Below are positions 1 to 8,019 of a DNA stretch of 64,000 nt, in pieces. Origin of the DNA: Arthrobacter sp. ES3-54 (GTDB lineage Bacteria; Actinomycetota; Actinomycetes; Actinomycetales; Micrococcaceae); assembly GCF_029504395.1 (NCBI RefSeq), contig NZ_JAQFIF010000007.1, forward strand, positions 62,001 through 126,000, in the 5' to 3' direction. Every line of letters starts with the position of its first letter. Position 1 is the stretch's first letter. Both the position numbers and the translations under genes were made by a program. The notes beneath the pieces are model-generated. The model ran no database searches and was not told the origin of the DNA. It saw nothing but the letters and a program-made list of their open reading frames with translations.

Positions 1-884
1 CGCGGCCGCTGAAGGTTGTGGTGGATGCCGGCAACGGCATGGCCGGCCTCACCACTCCGGCTGTGCTTGGCGATGCCCTCCTGCCCATGCTCCCTTTGGA
101 GATCGTGCCGCTGTACTTCGAGCTGGACGGATCATTCCCGAACCACCCGGCCAACCCGCTGGAGCCGGAAAACCTGCGCGACCTGCAGGCCGCCGTCGTC
201 GAGCATGGCGCGGACATCGGCCTGGCCTTCGACGGCGACGCCGACCGCTGCTTCGTGATCGACGAAAAGGGCGAGCCCGTCTCGCCGTCGGCCATCACCG
301 GCATGGTGTCCCGCCGCGAGATCGCCCGCGCCCAGGGCCTCGGCGAAGACACGCCCACCGTCATCCACAACCTGCTGACCTCACGCGCGGTTCCGGAACT
401 CGTGGAGCGCCTCGGCGGCCGCCCCGTCCGCACCCGGGTGGGGCACTCCTTCATCAAGGCCGTCATGGCCGCGGAGGGAGCCATCTTCGGCGGGGAGCAC
501 TCGGCCCACTTCTACTTCCGGGACTTCTGGAATGCGGACACCGGCATGCTGGCAGCCATGCACGTCCTGGCCGCCCTGGGCGAACAGGACGGCCCGCTAT
601 CCGAGCTCGGCCGCGAATACGAGCCGTACCAGTCCTCCGGCGAGATCAACTCCGAAATCGAGGACAAGACCGCCGCAGTGGAGCGGGTCCGCAAGGATTT
701 CCACGATGACGACGTCGAGGTCGACTACCTCGACGGCAGCACCTTTATCGCCGCCGACGGCAGCTACTGGTTCAACCTGCGCCCGTCCAACACCGAGCCG
801 TTCCTGCGCCTCAACGTCGAAGCCACGGACACCGCCACCATGGAACGCGTCCGCGACCGCGTCCTGGCGCTGGTCCGGGGCTAG
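1..884 (+). CDS. manB: Phosphomannomutase/phosphoglucomutase, C-terminal part (5' end outside window)
   Basis: This enzyme of the alpha-D-phosphohexomutase family interconverts hexose 6-phosphate and hexose 1-phosphate in the cytoplasm and supplies sugar nucleotides for the envelope. The reading frame is already open at base 3, so the N-terminal domain with the catalytic phosphoserine lies upstream. Visible motifs are the Mg-binding loop DGDADR (around nt 231-248), the sugar-binding GGEHS loop (around nt 489-503) and the phosphate-binding RPSNTEP loop of domain 4 (around nt 780-800). About 294 residues are present against roughly 460 for the family. A small hypothetical gene follows after 2 bases and is probably cotranscribed. 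Whether mannose or glucose phosphate is preferred cannot be told from sequence; the symbol follows common actinobacterial usage. Confidence 0.9.
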   Translation, partial: RPLKVVVDAGNGMAGLTTPAVLGDALLPMLPLEIVPLYFELDGSFPNHPANPLEPENLRDLQAAVVEHGADIGLAFDGDADRCFVIDEKGEPVSPSAITGMVSRREIARAQGLGEDTPTVIHNLLTSRAVPELVERLGGRPVRTRVGHSFIKAVMAAEGAIFGGEHSAHFYFRDFWNADTGMLAAMHVLAALGEQDGPLSELGREYEPYQSSGEINSEIEDKTAAVERVRKDFHDDDVEVDYLDGSTFIAADGSYWFNLRPSNTEPFLRLNVEATDTATMERVRDRVLALVRG

Positions 885-886
885 CA

Positions 887-1372
887 GTGGCCGTACATCC
901 GGAAGAATCCTCGAACGCCGGTTCCTGGCGCGATTCCGTGCCGGACGCCAGCGCCACGGACCTGGAGAACTTGCTGGGCACCGGCGTCGGCGCCGCGCAG
1001 GAGCAGCTGGAACGCAACGGCGGTTTCCTGCCCTTCGCCCTGGTGGTCCAGAAGGACGGCGAAGTCCGGCTGGTTGCCGTGACCCCGGCGGACGCGAGCG
1101 AAGGATCCGACGCAGACTTCGACGCGGACGCCATGATCCGGGACCTCCACGAGCTGCTCCGGCAGCACCGGGAGGAGTTCCGGGCCGCCGCCGTCGTCTG
1201 TGACATCACGCTGCTCGAGGAAGACTCGGACGCCATACACGTTGCCGCAGAGCACCAGGACGGTTCCCTGTTCGCCGCAGTCCTGCCCTACGCCGCCAAC
1301 GCAGGAACGCACGAACTCGAATTCGGCCAGCTGGCCGCCGATACCAACGAGCCCGCCGTCTGGGTGGACTAG
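887..1372 (+). CDS. Conserved hypothetical acidic protein
   Basis: This is a soluble protein of 161 residues that starts with GTG two bases after the phosphomannomutase stop, so the two are probably translated from one message. The product is acidic, with many Asp and Glu residues, and has no signal peptide, membrane segment or recognisable catalytic motif. The middle contains a strand-like stretch (GGFLPFALVVQKDG) followed by a helix (MIRDLHELLRQHREEFRAA). I do not recognise the family. The tight spacing suggests a role tied to the upstream mutase or simple housekeeping co-expression, but no function can be assigned. Confidence 0.75.
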   Translation: MAVHPEESSNAGSWRDSVPDASATDLENLLGTGVGAAQEQLERNGGFLPFALVVQKDGEVRLVAVTPADASEGSDADFDADAMIRDLHELLRQHREEFRAAAVVCDITLLEEDSDAIHVAAEHQDGSLFAAVLPYAANAGTHELEFGQLAADTNEPAVWVD

Positions 1373-1392
1373 ACCTCCCTTAGGCTGGGGAT

Positions 1393-1842
1393 ATGAAAAT
1401 CAATGCGTTCGCCGATGTGAGCCTGCGCGCTTTGCTGGTGCTCGCCGCCGTTCCGGACGGCGGGCTGCTGACCACGCAGAGCATCGCCGACGCCGTCGGC
1501 ACGCCGTACAACCATGTCAGCAAGGCGATGGCGAGGCTGCGCGCCCTGGGCATGATCGACGTCGAACGCGGCCGCAACGGCGGTTCCCGGCTGAGCAGCG
1601 CCGGCCGGACCGCCACGGTTGGCCAGCTGCTGCGGCAACTCGACACCCGCCTGGACCCGGCCGATTGCATCGCCTCGGGCGGAACGTGCCCGCTCATCAC
1701 CGAGTGCCGCCTCCGGGCCGGGCTTGCCCGGGCCCGCGAAGCCTTTTATCGCGAACTCGACGGGATGGTGATCGCCTCGCTGCCGACAGCCCGGCAGATG
1801 ACACCCGTCTTTGAGGCGATCGGCTTGCGCCCAGGGCTCTGA
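1393..1842 (+). CDS. nsrR: Rrf2-family transcriptional regulator, NsrR-like (nitric oxide sensor)
   Basis: Rrf2 proteins of the NsrR branch hold an Fe-S cluster and repress NO-detoxification genes until NO damages the cluster. The 149-residue product has an N-terminal winged helix (residues about 1-75) and three cysteines at positions 92, 99 and 105, almost the spacing of characterised NsrR proteins. The C-terminal region PVFEAIGLRPGL is short. The flavohemoglobin gene hmp lies 3.3 kb downstream behind a matching palindrome (5023-5051), which supports NsrR over other Rrf2 members such as IscR. The gene for a large secreted protein sits between regulator and target. NO sensing itself is inferred from family and context. 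Confidence 0.82.
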   Translation: MKINAFADVSLRALLVLAAVPDGGLLTTQSIADAVGTPYNHVSKAMARLRALGMIDVERGRNGGSRLSSAGRTATVGQLLRQLDTRLDPADCIASGGTCPLITECRLRAGLARAREAFYRELDGMVIASLPTARQMTPVFEAIGLRPGL

Positions 1843-2044
1843 TATTCGCCCGGCTGTCCCCCAGCCGCGGTCCCGATGACGGAAGCTGAAGAAGTCCAGG
1901 ACTACCCTCCTACTCGGTCCCCGGGACCGCATCCCAAGTAGGGCTACGCATTGACACCGGACCGGCGTGGGATGACAAAGTACCCCCAAGGATGTCACTA
2001 CCGCCGGGGAGCCTCTTTCCTTCCGGCCACGCGAAAGGCCACCG
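1843..2044 (+). promoter_or_regulatory. Leader region of the secreted multidomain protein; possible promoter
   Basis: This 200-base non-coding stretch separates nsrR from the secreted phosphoesterase gene. A perfect TTGACA hexamer lies at 1951-1956, but no good -10 hexamer stands 17 bases downstream (GACAAA at 1974-1979). A ribosome-binding site is weak, with GAAAGG at 2033-2038 just before the ATG at 2045. I see no clear terminator hairpin for nsrR. The promoter call is tentative. Confidence 0.3.
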
Positions 2045-4942
2045 ATGAAGAGACTTCGCAGGCTTGCCGCTGTCGGCGCGGGTACGCTCCTAGTTTCGCT
2101 GGTGAGCGTCCCAACGGCCGACGCGGCGCCGACCGTGGTGGCGGTGGCGCCGGCCGCGGACACCTACACGTCGTCGTCGGCGCCCACCACGGACTTTGGC
2201 ACCAGCGGCTCGCTCGCCGTCTACGGCTCTCCCGAGAACACCGCAGTCCTGCGGTTCCAGTTCCCGGCTGCCCCGGCCGGACAGGTCCTGACGGGCGCGA
2301 GCCTGCGCCTGCGCACCACCAGCCTGTCCTCCGCAGGATCCGCCAACACGCTCAACGTCCGGGCCGCGACGGACTCCTGGTCCGAAACCGGCACCTTCTA
2401 CGCCAACCGCCCCGCGGTTTCCGGGCCCACCCTCGGGTCCCTGCCCGGCGGCACCGTGCCCAACACGACGTACGACATCACCCTCGACCCCAGCCAGATC
2501 TCCGGCTGGACCGGGTCGAGGACGCTCGCCGTGACCGGCACGGGCACCGACAGCTCATGGTTTTGGTCACGACAGGCCTCCGCCTCACTGCGACCCGTCC
2601 TCAACCTCACCTACACCGATTCCGCCCCGGCCGACATCACCGCACCGAGTGCGCCCGGAGCCTTGTCGGCAGCCGTAACGGGAACTGCCGTCGCGCTGTC
2701 CTGGACAGCATCAACCGACAACGTTGGGGTGATCGGTTACACGATCCACCGGTCACCCTCGGCCGGATTCGCGCCCAGCAGTTCGACCAGGATCGCCGAC
2801 GCGAACGGAACCGGCTACAGCGACCCGAACCGGCCCGCCGGAACCTGGTACTACCGGGTCACAGCCCTGGACGCCGCCGGAAACACCAGCACATCATCCA
2901 ACGAGGCATCCGCCACGATCCAACCCCCGCCCGACACCACGGCCCCGGGCGCGCCCGGGTCCCTGGCCGCCGCAGTCACCGGAACCGCCGTCGCCCTGTC
3001 CTGGACCGCAGCGACCGACAACGTCGGCGTCACCGGCTACACCGTCCACCGCTCCACCACCGCAGGCTTCACGCCCTCCACCACCAGCAGGATCGCCGAC
3101 GCCACCGGACTCAGCTACAACGACACCAACCGTCCCGCCGGAACCTGGTACTACCGCGTCACCGCCACCGACGCCGCCGGAAACACCGGCACCGGCTCCA
3201 ACGAAACCACCGCCACCATCCAACCGGCCGCTCCCCCGACGGTGCTGGCGGTGGAGAGTGCGGCGGATACCTACACCTCCTCGTCGGCGCCCACCACGGA
3301 CTTCGGCACCAGCGGCTCGCTGGCGGTCTACGGCTCGCCGGACGCCACGACGGTACTCCGGTTCCAGTTCCCGGCCGCCCCGGCCGGGCAAACCCTGACC
3401 CGTGCGATCCTGCGCATGCGCACCACCAGCCTGGCCTCCGCCGGCTCCGCCAACACCCTCAACCTCCGCTCGGCAGCGGACTCGTGGTCCGAAACCGGCA
3501 CGTTCTACGCCAACCGCCCCGCGGTTTCCGGGCCCAACCTCGGGTCCCTGCCCGGCGGCACGGTCGCCAACACGGCCTACGACATCACCCTGGACACCAG
3601 CCTGATGACCGGCTGGACCGGATCCCGGACCCTGGCCCTGACCGGCACCGGCACCGACAGCTCCTGGTTCTGGTCACGCCAGGCCTCCGCCACGTTGCGC
3701 CCCGTCCTCACCCTCACCTACACGGATGCGACCCCACCCGACACCACGGCCCCGGGCGCGCCCGGGTCCCTGGCCGCCACAGTCACCGGAACCGCCGTCG
3801 CCCTGTCCTGGACCGCAGCGACCGACAACGTCGGCGTCACCGGCTACACCGTCCACCGCTCCACCACCGCAGGCTTCACCCCCTCCACCACCAGCAGGAT
3901 CGCCGACGCCACCGGACTCAGCTACAACGACACCAACCGTCCCGCCGGAACCTGGCACTACCGCGTCACCGCCACCGACGCCGCCGGAAACACCGGCACC
4001 GGCTCCAACGAAACCACCGCCACCATCCAACCCGGTGCCGCTGGGACTGCGACCGTGCTGGCTGTTGGCGACATCGCCTGTGCCCCCGGCTCAGTTGTCA
4101 CCACGTCCGCGTGCCGCCATGGCGACGTCGCCGCGGTGGTCGCGGCCCAGTCGCCGGACAGGTTCATCGCCGTTGGGGACCTTCAGTACCAGAACGCCAC
4201 CCTTGCCGATTTCATGGGGGCCGGCGGCTACAACGACACGTTCGGCGCCCTTAAGGCCATCACTTCTCCGGTGCTCGGCAACCATGAATATCTTGACAAC
4301 ACCCGTGGCTATTTCGACTACTTCTATGGCCCCGGCGTCACCACGGGCGACTTTGGGCCTCGGACGGACGGCTACTACTCGACGACGATCGGGGCCTGGA
4401 CCTTCATCGCCCTGAACAGTGAATGCGGGCCAGGCGGGGTGACGGGTGGATGCGGTGTCGGCAGCCCGGAATATTTGTGGCTGCAGGACCGACTCACCAA
4501 TTCCCCGACCGCGTGCACCCTCGTGGCGGCGCACCATCCGCGCTGGTCAACGGGCGTGAACCACGGCTCCTACCCGGAACTGGGACCAATGTGGGACCTC
4601 ATGGCCAGCCACGGTGTCGACGTCATGATCTCCGGGCACAACCACGTCAGCGAGATCTTCAAGCCGATCGGTGCCTCCGGCTCAGGTACGGTACCGGCGC
4701 TCTCCCCGACCGGGATCCGGTCCTTTACCGCGGGCGCCGGCGGGGCGGATCTCCAGGCGTTGTCGGCCAACACCGACCCCCTCCTGACCGCAATGGTGGC
4801 CCGTAGCCGAAGCGCCTTCGGGCCGCTCAAGTTGACCCTGAACGAGACGTCCTACTCCTGGCAGTTCCTCCCCCTTCCCGGCATGACGTTTACGAACATG
4901 GGCACAACTGGTTCCTTCTCCGGCAGCGACACTTGCCACTGA
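2045..4942 (+). CDS. Secreted DNRLRE/fibronectin-III/metallophosphoesterase protein
   Basis: This large exported protein of 965 residues has a Sec signal peptide at residues 1-28 (ending ADAA). The order of domains is DNRLRE-type beta domain (about 30-195), two fibronectin type III domains (about 198-393), a second DNRLRE domain (about 397-560), a third FN3 domain (about 565-663) and a C-terminal calcineurin-like phosphoesterase (about 668-965). The phosphoesterase shows the metal-binding motifs GDIAC, GDLQ, GNHE, HHPRW and GHNH. It probably removes phosphate from an extracellular phosphoester while the other domains hold it on a surface or polymer. FN3 copies 2 and 3 are nearly identical in DNA. 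There is no LPXTG motif or C-terminal membrane anchor. It splits nsrR from hmp, which is odd for that regulator pair. Confidence 0.85.
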   Translation: MKRLRRLAAVGAGTLLVSLVSVPTADAAPTVVAVAPAADTYTSSSAPTTDFGTSGSLAVYGSPENTAVLRFQFPAAPAGQVLTGASLRLRTTSLSSAGSANTLNVRAATDSWSETGTFYANRPAVSGPTLGSLPGGTVPNTTYDITLDPSQISGWTGSRTLAVTGTGTDSSWFWSRQASASLRPVLNLTYTDSAPADITAPSAPGALSAAVTGTAVALSWTASTDNVGVIGYTIHRSPSAGFAPSSSTRIADANGTGYSDPNRPAGTWYYRVTALDAAGNTSTSSNEASATIQPPPDTTAPGAPGSLAAAVTGTAVALSWTAATDNVGVTGYTVHRSTTAGFTPSTTSRIADATGLSYNDTNRPAGTWYYRVTATDAAGNTGTGSNETTATIQPAAPPTVLAVESAADTYTSSSAPTTDFGTSGSLAVYGSPDATTVLRFQFPAAPAGQTLTRAILRMRTTSLASAGSANTLNLRSAADSWSETGTFYANRPAVSGPNLGSLPGGTVANTAYDITLDTSLMTGWTGSRTLALTGTGTDSSWFWSRQASATLRPVLTLTYTDATPPDTTAPGAPGSLAATVTGTAVALSWTAATDNVGVTGYTVHRSTTAGFTPSTTSRIADATGLSYNDTNRPAGTWHYRVTATDAAGNTGTGSNETTATIQPGAAGTATVLAVGDIACAPGSVVTTSACRHGDVAAVVAAQSPDRFIAVGDLQYQNATLADFMGAGGYNDTFGALKAITSPVLGNHEYLDNTRGYFDYFYGPGVTTGDFGPRTDGYYSTTIGAWTFIALNSECGPGGVTGGCGVGSPEYLWLQDRLTNSPTACTLVAAHHPRWSTGVNHGSYPELGPMWDLMASHGVDVMISGHNHVSEIFKPIGASGSGTVPALSPTGIRSFTAGAGGADLQALSANTDPLLTAMVARSRSAFGPLKLTLNETSYSWQFLPLPGMTFTNMGTTGSFSGSDTCH
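2930..3224 (+). repeat. Direct repeat copy 1 (FN3 domain 2 of the secreted phosphoesterase)
   Basis: This 295-base block recurs at 3737-4031 with only three single-base differences that I can find (two in the third-position style, one giving Tyr to His). It encodes one complete fibronectin III module. Such identity among high-GC codons points to recent duplication or gene conversion and makes the locus prone to recombination or misassembly. Confidence 0.9.
3737..4031 (+). repeat. Direct repeat copy 2 (FN3 domain 3 of the secreted phosphoesterase)
   Basis: This is the second copy of the FN3-encoding block at 2930-3224, exactly 807 bases downstream. The preceding DNRLRE domains (about 2120-2625 and 3240-3725) are also related but clearly more diverged, so the FN3 unit was exchanged more recently than the whole DNRLRE-FN3 module was duplicated. 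Confidence 0.9.
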
Positions 4943-4996
4943 TACCGCCACCCCACACACCCGCCACGCCCGGGATCCAGCCGATTTGCTCCGTTT

Positions 4997-5013
4997 TTCT
5001 ACAACGTGTAGAA
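4997..5013. promoter_or_regulatory. Perfect palindrome upstream of hmp
   Basis: The sequence TTCTACA-ACG-TGTAGAA is a perfect 7+3+7 inverted repeat located 88-104 bases before the hmp ATG. It lies upstream of the NsrR-type site and differs from it in sequence, so it may be a binding site for a second regulator or mark the end of the preceding gene. It has no U-tract and is too short to be a convincing terminator. Confidence 0.45.
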
Positions 5014-5022
5014 CTGAGGCAT

Positions 5023-5051
5023 AAATACTTGCATTTAGAATGACAGTATTT
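5023..5051. promoter_or_regulatory. Probable NsrR operator in the hmp promoter
   Basis: The 29-base palindrome has the form AAATACT NN CATT NNN AATG NN AGTATTT, with 11 of 13 positions per half matching. The inner part resembles the AT-rich CATTT-AAATG core known for NsrR sites. It sits 50-78 bases upstream of the hmp start codon in a locally AT-rich patch, and an NsrR-like gene lies close by. Binding is inferred. Confidence 0.7.
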
Positions 5052-5100
5052 GTATCGCGGTCCGGTTGAAGACCCCCGGGCCACTACCTCAGGAGTCAGC

Positions 5101-6261
5101 ATGCTCTCGGACAAATCCTTCCCCGTCGTCGAGGCCACCCTGCCGCTGGTCGGTTCCCGCATCGGGGACATCACCCCCAAGTTCTACGCCCGCCTCTTCG
5201 CTGCCCACCCCGAACTGCTGGATGGCCTGTTCAGCCGTTCCAACCAGCGCTCCGGCAATCAGCAGCAGGCCCTGGCCGGAAGCATCGCCGCTTTCGCCAG
5301 CCACCTGGTGAACAACCCGGACACCCTGCCGGAGACCGTGTTGTCCCGGATCGCCCACCGCCACGCTTCCCTCGGCATCACCGAACCGCAGTACCAGGTG
5401 GTCTACGAGCACCTCTTCGCCGCGATCGCCGAGGACCTGGCCGAGGTCATCACCCCGGAAATCGCCGAGGCCTGGACCGAGGTCTACTGGCTCATGGCAG
5501 ATGCCCTGATCAAGCTCGAAAAGGGCCTCTACGCCGCCCAGGCCAACACCAAGATGTGGACCCCCTGGAAGGTTGCCGCCAAGACTCCGGCCGGCACCGG
5601 CTCCATGACCTTCACCCTCGAACCTGCCGACGACACCCCCATCACCGCGGCGCTGCCCGGCCAGTACGTCAGCGTCAAGGTCACGCTTCCGGACGGACTG
5701 CGCCAGGTCCGCCAGTACTCCCTCTCCGGGGACGCCGGCACCAGCCGCAGCTTCACCACCAAGCTCGACGACGGCGGCGAGGTCTCCCCCGTGCTGCACA
5801 GCAACGTCGAGGTGGGCGACGTCCTCGAAATCTCCAACCCCTACGGCGAGATCACCCTCAAGGAGGGCGACGGTCCCGTGGTCCTGGCCTCGGCCGGCAT
5901 CGGCTGCACGCCCACGGCGTCCATCTTGCGCTCCCTGGCCGAGTCCGGCTCGGACCGCCAGGTCCTGGTCCTGCACGCGGAAAGCACGCTGGACAGCTGG
6001 GCGCTGCGCTCCCAGATGACGGACGACGTCGAACGCCTCGACGGCGCCGACCTGCAGCTCTGGCTCGAAGAACCGCAGCCCGGCGCCAACGCGGGCTTCA
6101 TGACCCTGCGCGAGGTGGACCTCCCGGCCAACGCCTCGTTGTACCTGTGCGGTCCGCTGCCGTTCATGAAGAACATCCGCAACGAGGCCATCAACGCCGG
6201 CATCCCGGCGACGAAAATCCACTATGAGGTCTTCGGCCCGGACATCTGGCTCGCCAGCTAA
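5101..6261 (+). CDS. hmp: Flavohemoglobin (nitric oxide dioxygenase)
   Basis: Hmp converts NO and O2 to nitrate with electrons from NAD(P)H through FAD and heme. The 386-residue product has a globin domain (about 1-140) with distal Tyr29 and proximal His88 (in HRHASLGI), then a ferredoxin-reductase-like FAD domain (about 150-255) with RQYSLS, and an NAD domain with GIGCTPTAS and CGPLPFMK. I chose ATG 5101 because AGGAG stands at 5091-5095 and residue spacing then matches characterised Hmp proteins; a longer TTG frame from 5050 would run through the operator. It is expected to be repressed by the nearby NsrR-like protein and induced by NO. Length is close to the family norm. Confidence 0.96.
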   Translation: MLSDKSFPVVEATLPLVGSRIGDITPKFYARLFAAHPELLDGLFSRSNQRSGNQQQALAGSIAAFASHLVNNPDTLPETVLSRIAHRHASLGITEPQYQVVYEHLFAAIAEDLAEVITPEIAEAWTEVYWLMADALIKLEKGLYAAQANTKMWTPWKVAAKTPAGTGSMTFTLEPADDTPITAALPGQYVSVKVTLPDGLRQVRQYSLSGDAGTSRSFTTKLDDGGEVSPVLHSNVEVGDVLEISNPYGEITLKEGDGPVVLASAGIGCTPTASILRSLAESGSDRQVLVLHAESTLDSWALRSQMTDDVERLDGADLQLWLEEPQPGANAGFMTLREVDLPANASLYLCGPLPFMKNIRNEAINAGIPATKIHYEVFGPDIWLAS

Positions 6262-6275
6262 GATACTCGTCGGCT

Positions 6276-6321
6276 GCTCCGTAAACGCCCTTTTGAGGGG
6301 TCAAAAGGGCCGCTGCGGAGC
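6276..6321 (+). terminator. Hairpin terminator after hmp
   Basis: A perfect 9-base stem CCCTTTTGA/TCAAAAGGG (6288-6296 and 6301-6309) with a GGGG loop is nested inside an outer GCTCCG/CGGAGC pairing (6276-6281 and 6316-6321). It begins 15 bases after the hmp stop. No strong U-tract follows, as is common in high-GC actinobacteria. Confidence 0.65.
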
Positions 6322-6348
6322 AATCGATGAGAGCACTACGGCGACCTT

Positions 6349-6368
6349 CACCTTTCGCAACAAAGGTG
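6349..6368 (-). terminator. Hairpin terminator for the FAD oxidoreductase gene
   Basis: CACCTTT/AAAGGTG arms with a six-base loop lie about 50 bases beyond the stop of the minus-strand gene ending at 6420. The flank (6362-6387) is almost identical to the flank of the pckG terminator at 7962-7987. Confidence 0.5.
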
Positions 6369-6419
6369 CGGGACCGCCGTCGTTGTCACGCGTTTTGCGC
6401 TGCGCAGCCCGCCGAGGAG

Positions 6420-7817
6420 TCAGCCCGCGGCCGGCGCCCCGGTGATCGCGTGGCCGAAACGCAGGAGGTTGCCGGGGTCGTACGTGGACTTCGCGGACCG
6501 CATCCGCTCGTAGACCGCGGGAGTCCACGCCCTGGCCCGGTCGGCCTCGTCGCCCGGTTCGCCGTGGAAATTGACCAGCGTATAGCCGGTTGAATGGGGC
6601 GCCATCGCGGCAAGGATCTCGCGGATGGAGGCCGCTACCGCCTCCGCAATGGGCGGCATCTTGAAGCCGACGAGGAACAGCAAGAAGGCCGCGTCCCGCC
6701 CCGACACCGCGTCCGGCAGTGCATCTGGCAAAACCGCGGCCCGGGACAGGGCCCCACCGAGCGGCCGGATCTCCGCCAGCAGCAACGGGCAGCCCGAACC
6801 GTCCCCGGCGAGTTCGAGCAGGTCCGCGACAGTCTCGTCGCCGAAGTCCTTCAGGAGCGCTCCGCCCTCCGTGAAGGGCAGCGGGTCCGTCGGGTCCATG
6901 TGGATCTGGTCGACGTCGAGGTAGTCCATGGGCCCGGCCGTGTCCATCAGTGGCGTCGAGACCGCGCGCATCGGGGCAAGCAGCCCGTCGCCGTCCTCGC
7001 GGTTGCCCAGGAAGGCAAAGCGCAGGTGCACGACGAACTGGTTCCGCAGCGGTTCGGGTACGAAGTCCATGTCCGGAAGACGCAGCAGGGAGATCGATGG
7101 CGAGGCGTCGTCGGGCAGTGTTGGCAGCCATTGGCGGAAGGCGGCCAGGATCGGGGCCGCGTCCGCCCCGGGATAGATGATGCCGCCACCGTAGAACTCA
7201 CCGACCGGAAAGAGGCTGAACTCGAGTGCGGTCACGATCCCGAAGTTGCCCTTGCCCCCGCGCATCAGTGAAAACAGCTCGGCCTCGTCGTGGGCGTCAA
7301 TCCGACGCAGCGCGCCGTCGGCGGTGACGATGTCCATGCTGCGGACGTGGTCCGCCGCGAAGCCATGGGCGCGGCCGAGTACGGGCAGCCCGCCGCCCAC
7401 CGTGTACCCGACGACGCCCACATCGGTACTCGAGCCGTGCAATCCGACTAATCCGTGCGGCACGCTCGCCTCCAGGACGGTGCGCCACTTCACTCCGGCG
7501 CCGACGCGTGCGGTGCGTTCAACCGGATCGATCTTCAGGTCCTGCAGGCGCCGGGTGTTGATGAGCAGGCCGCCATCGATCGCGGAATCGGCGCCGTGCC
7601 CGGTGGACTGGACGGACACGGGAAGCCTGTGTTCCGCCGCCCATTTCACCGCGGCTGCGACGTCCTGTGCATCTGCGGCTCCAAGAACGACGTCGGGGCG
7701 GTGCACCGTTGCGAGGTTGAAGGCGAACGTCTCCTCCGCGAATGCGGGGCTGTCCGGCAACACGACCGGACCGCTCACCGCCCTGGACAAGGCATGGATG
7801 TCGTCGCTGACAAGCAT
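6420..7817 (-). CDS. FAD-binding oxidoreductase (PCMH/berberine-bridge type)
   Basis: This 465-residue flavoenzyme has an N-terminal PCMH-type FAD domain (about 35-210) and a C-terminal BBE segment ending YDPGNLLRFGHAI. The His in STGHGAD (about residue 73) matches the site of 8-alpha-histidyl flavin linkage. The second site, a cysteine in bicovalent berberine-bridge enzymes, is absent around GVVGYTVGGG, so a single covalent link is predicted. No signal peptide is visible. Relatives oxidise sugars, alcohols or secondary metabolites, and the substrate cannot be predicted here. It is a single-gene unit between two hairpins, convergent with hmp. Confidence 0.85.
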   Translation of the reverse strand: MLVSDDIHALSRAVSGPVVLPDSPAFAEETFAFNLATVHRPDVVLGAADAQDVAAAVKWAAEHRLPVSVQSTGHGADSAIDGGLLINTRRLQDLKIDPVERTARVGAGVKWRTVLEASVPHGLVGLHGSSTDVGVVGYTVGGGLPVLGRAHGFAADHVRSMDIVTADGALRRIDAHDEAELFSLMRGGKGNFGIVTALEFSLFPVGEFYGGGIIYPGADAAPILAAFRQWLPTLPDDASPSISLLRLPDMDFVPEPLRNQFVVHLRFAFLGNREDGDGLLAPMRAVSTPLMDTAGPMDYLDVDQIHMDPTDPLPFTEGGALLKDFGDETVADLLELAGDGSGCPLLLAEIRPLGGALSRAAVLPDALPDAVSGRDAAFLLFLVGFKMPPIAEAVAASIREILAAMAPHSTGYTLVNFHGEPGDEADRARAWTPAVYERMRSAKSTYDPGNLLRFGHAITGAPAAG

Positions 7818-7943
7818 GGTGCACTCCTGAAGTCTCGCTGGGCGGCTGGTGGAATGCGGACAAGCCTAGGGACCCGCCCGGACACGGCCTAGGGACCTAA
7901 GTCCCGGCGGGGCCTCGGGAACGGACAAGGGGCAACGGGAAAC

Positions 7944-7978
7944 GGCGGCCCCGCACCTTTGAAAGGTGCGGGGCCGCC
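7944..7978 (-). terminator. Terminator of pckG
   Basis: A perfect 17-base inverted repeat (7944-7960 and 7962-7978) with a one-base centre lies 42 bases beyond the pckG stop. Read on the minus strand it is followed by GTTTCCC. The effective loop is probably larger than one base because the inner CTTT/AAAG pairs would open. Confidence 0.8.
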
Positions 7979-8019
7979 GTCGTTGTCGCTGCGTGCAGGC
8001 TGCTACTGCTGAACTGTTT

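Noticed and set aside
1951..4254. 767-residue plus-strand frame overlapping the secreted phosphoesterase
   Set aside because: The composition is His/Arg/Pro-rich from a shifted frame of repetitive coding DNA; the frame from 2045 has signal peptide and domains.
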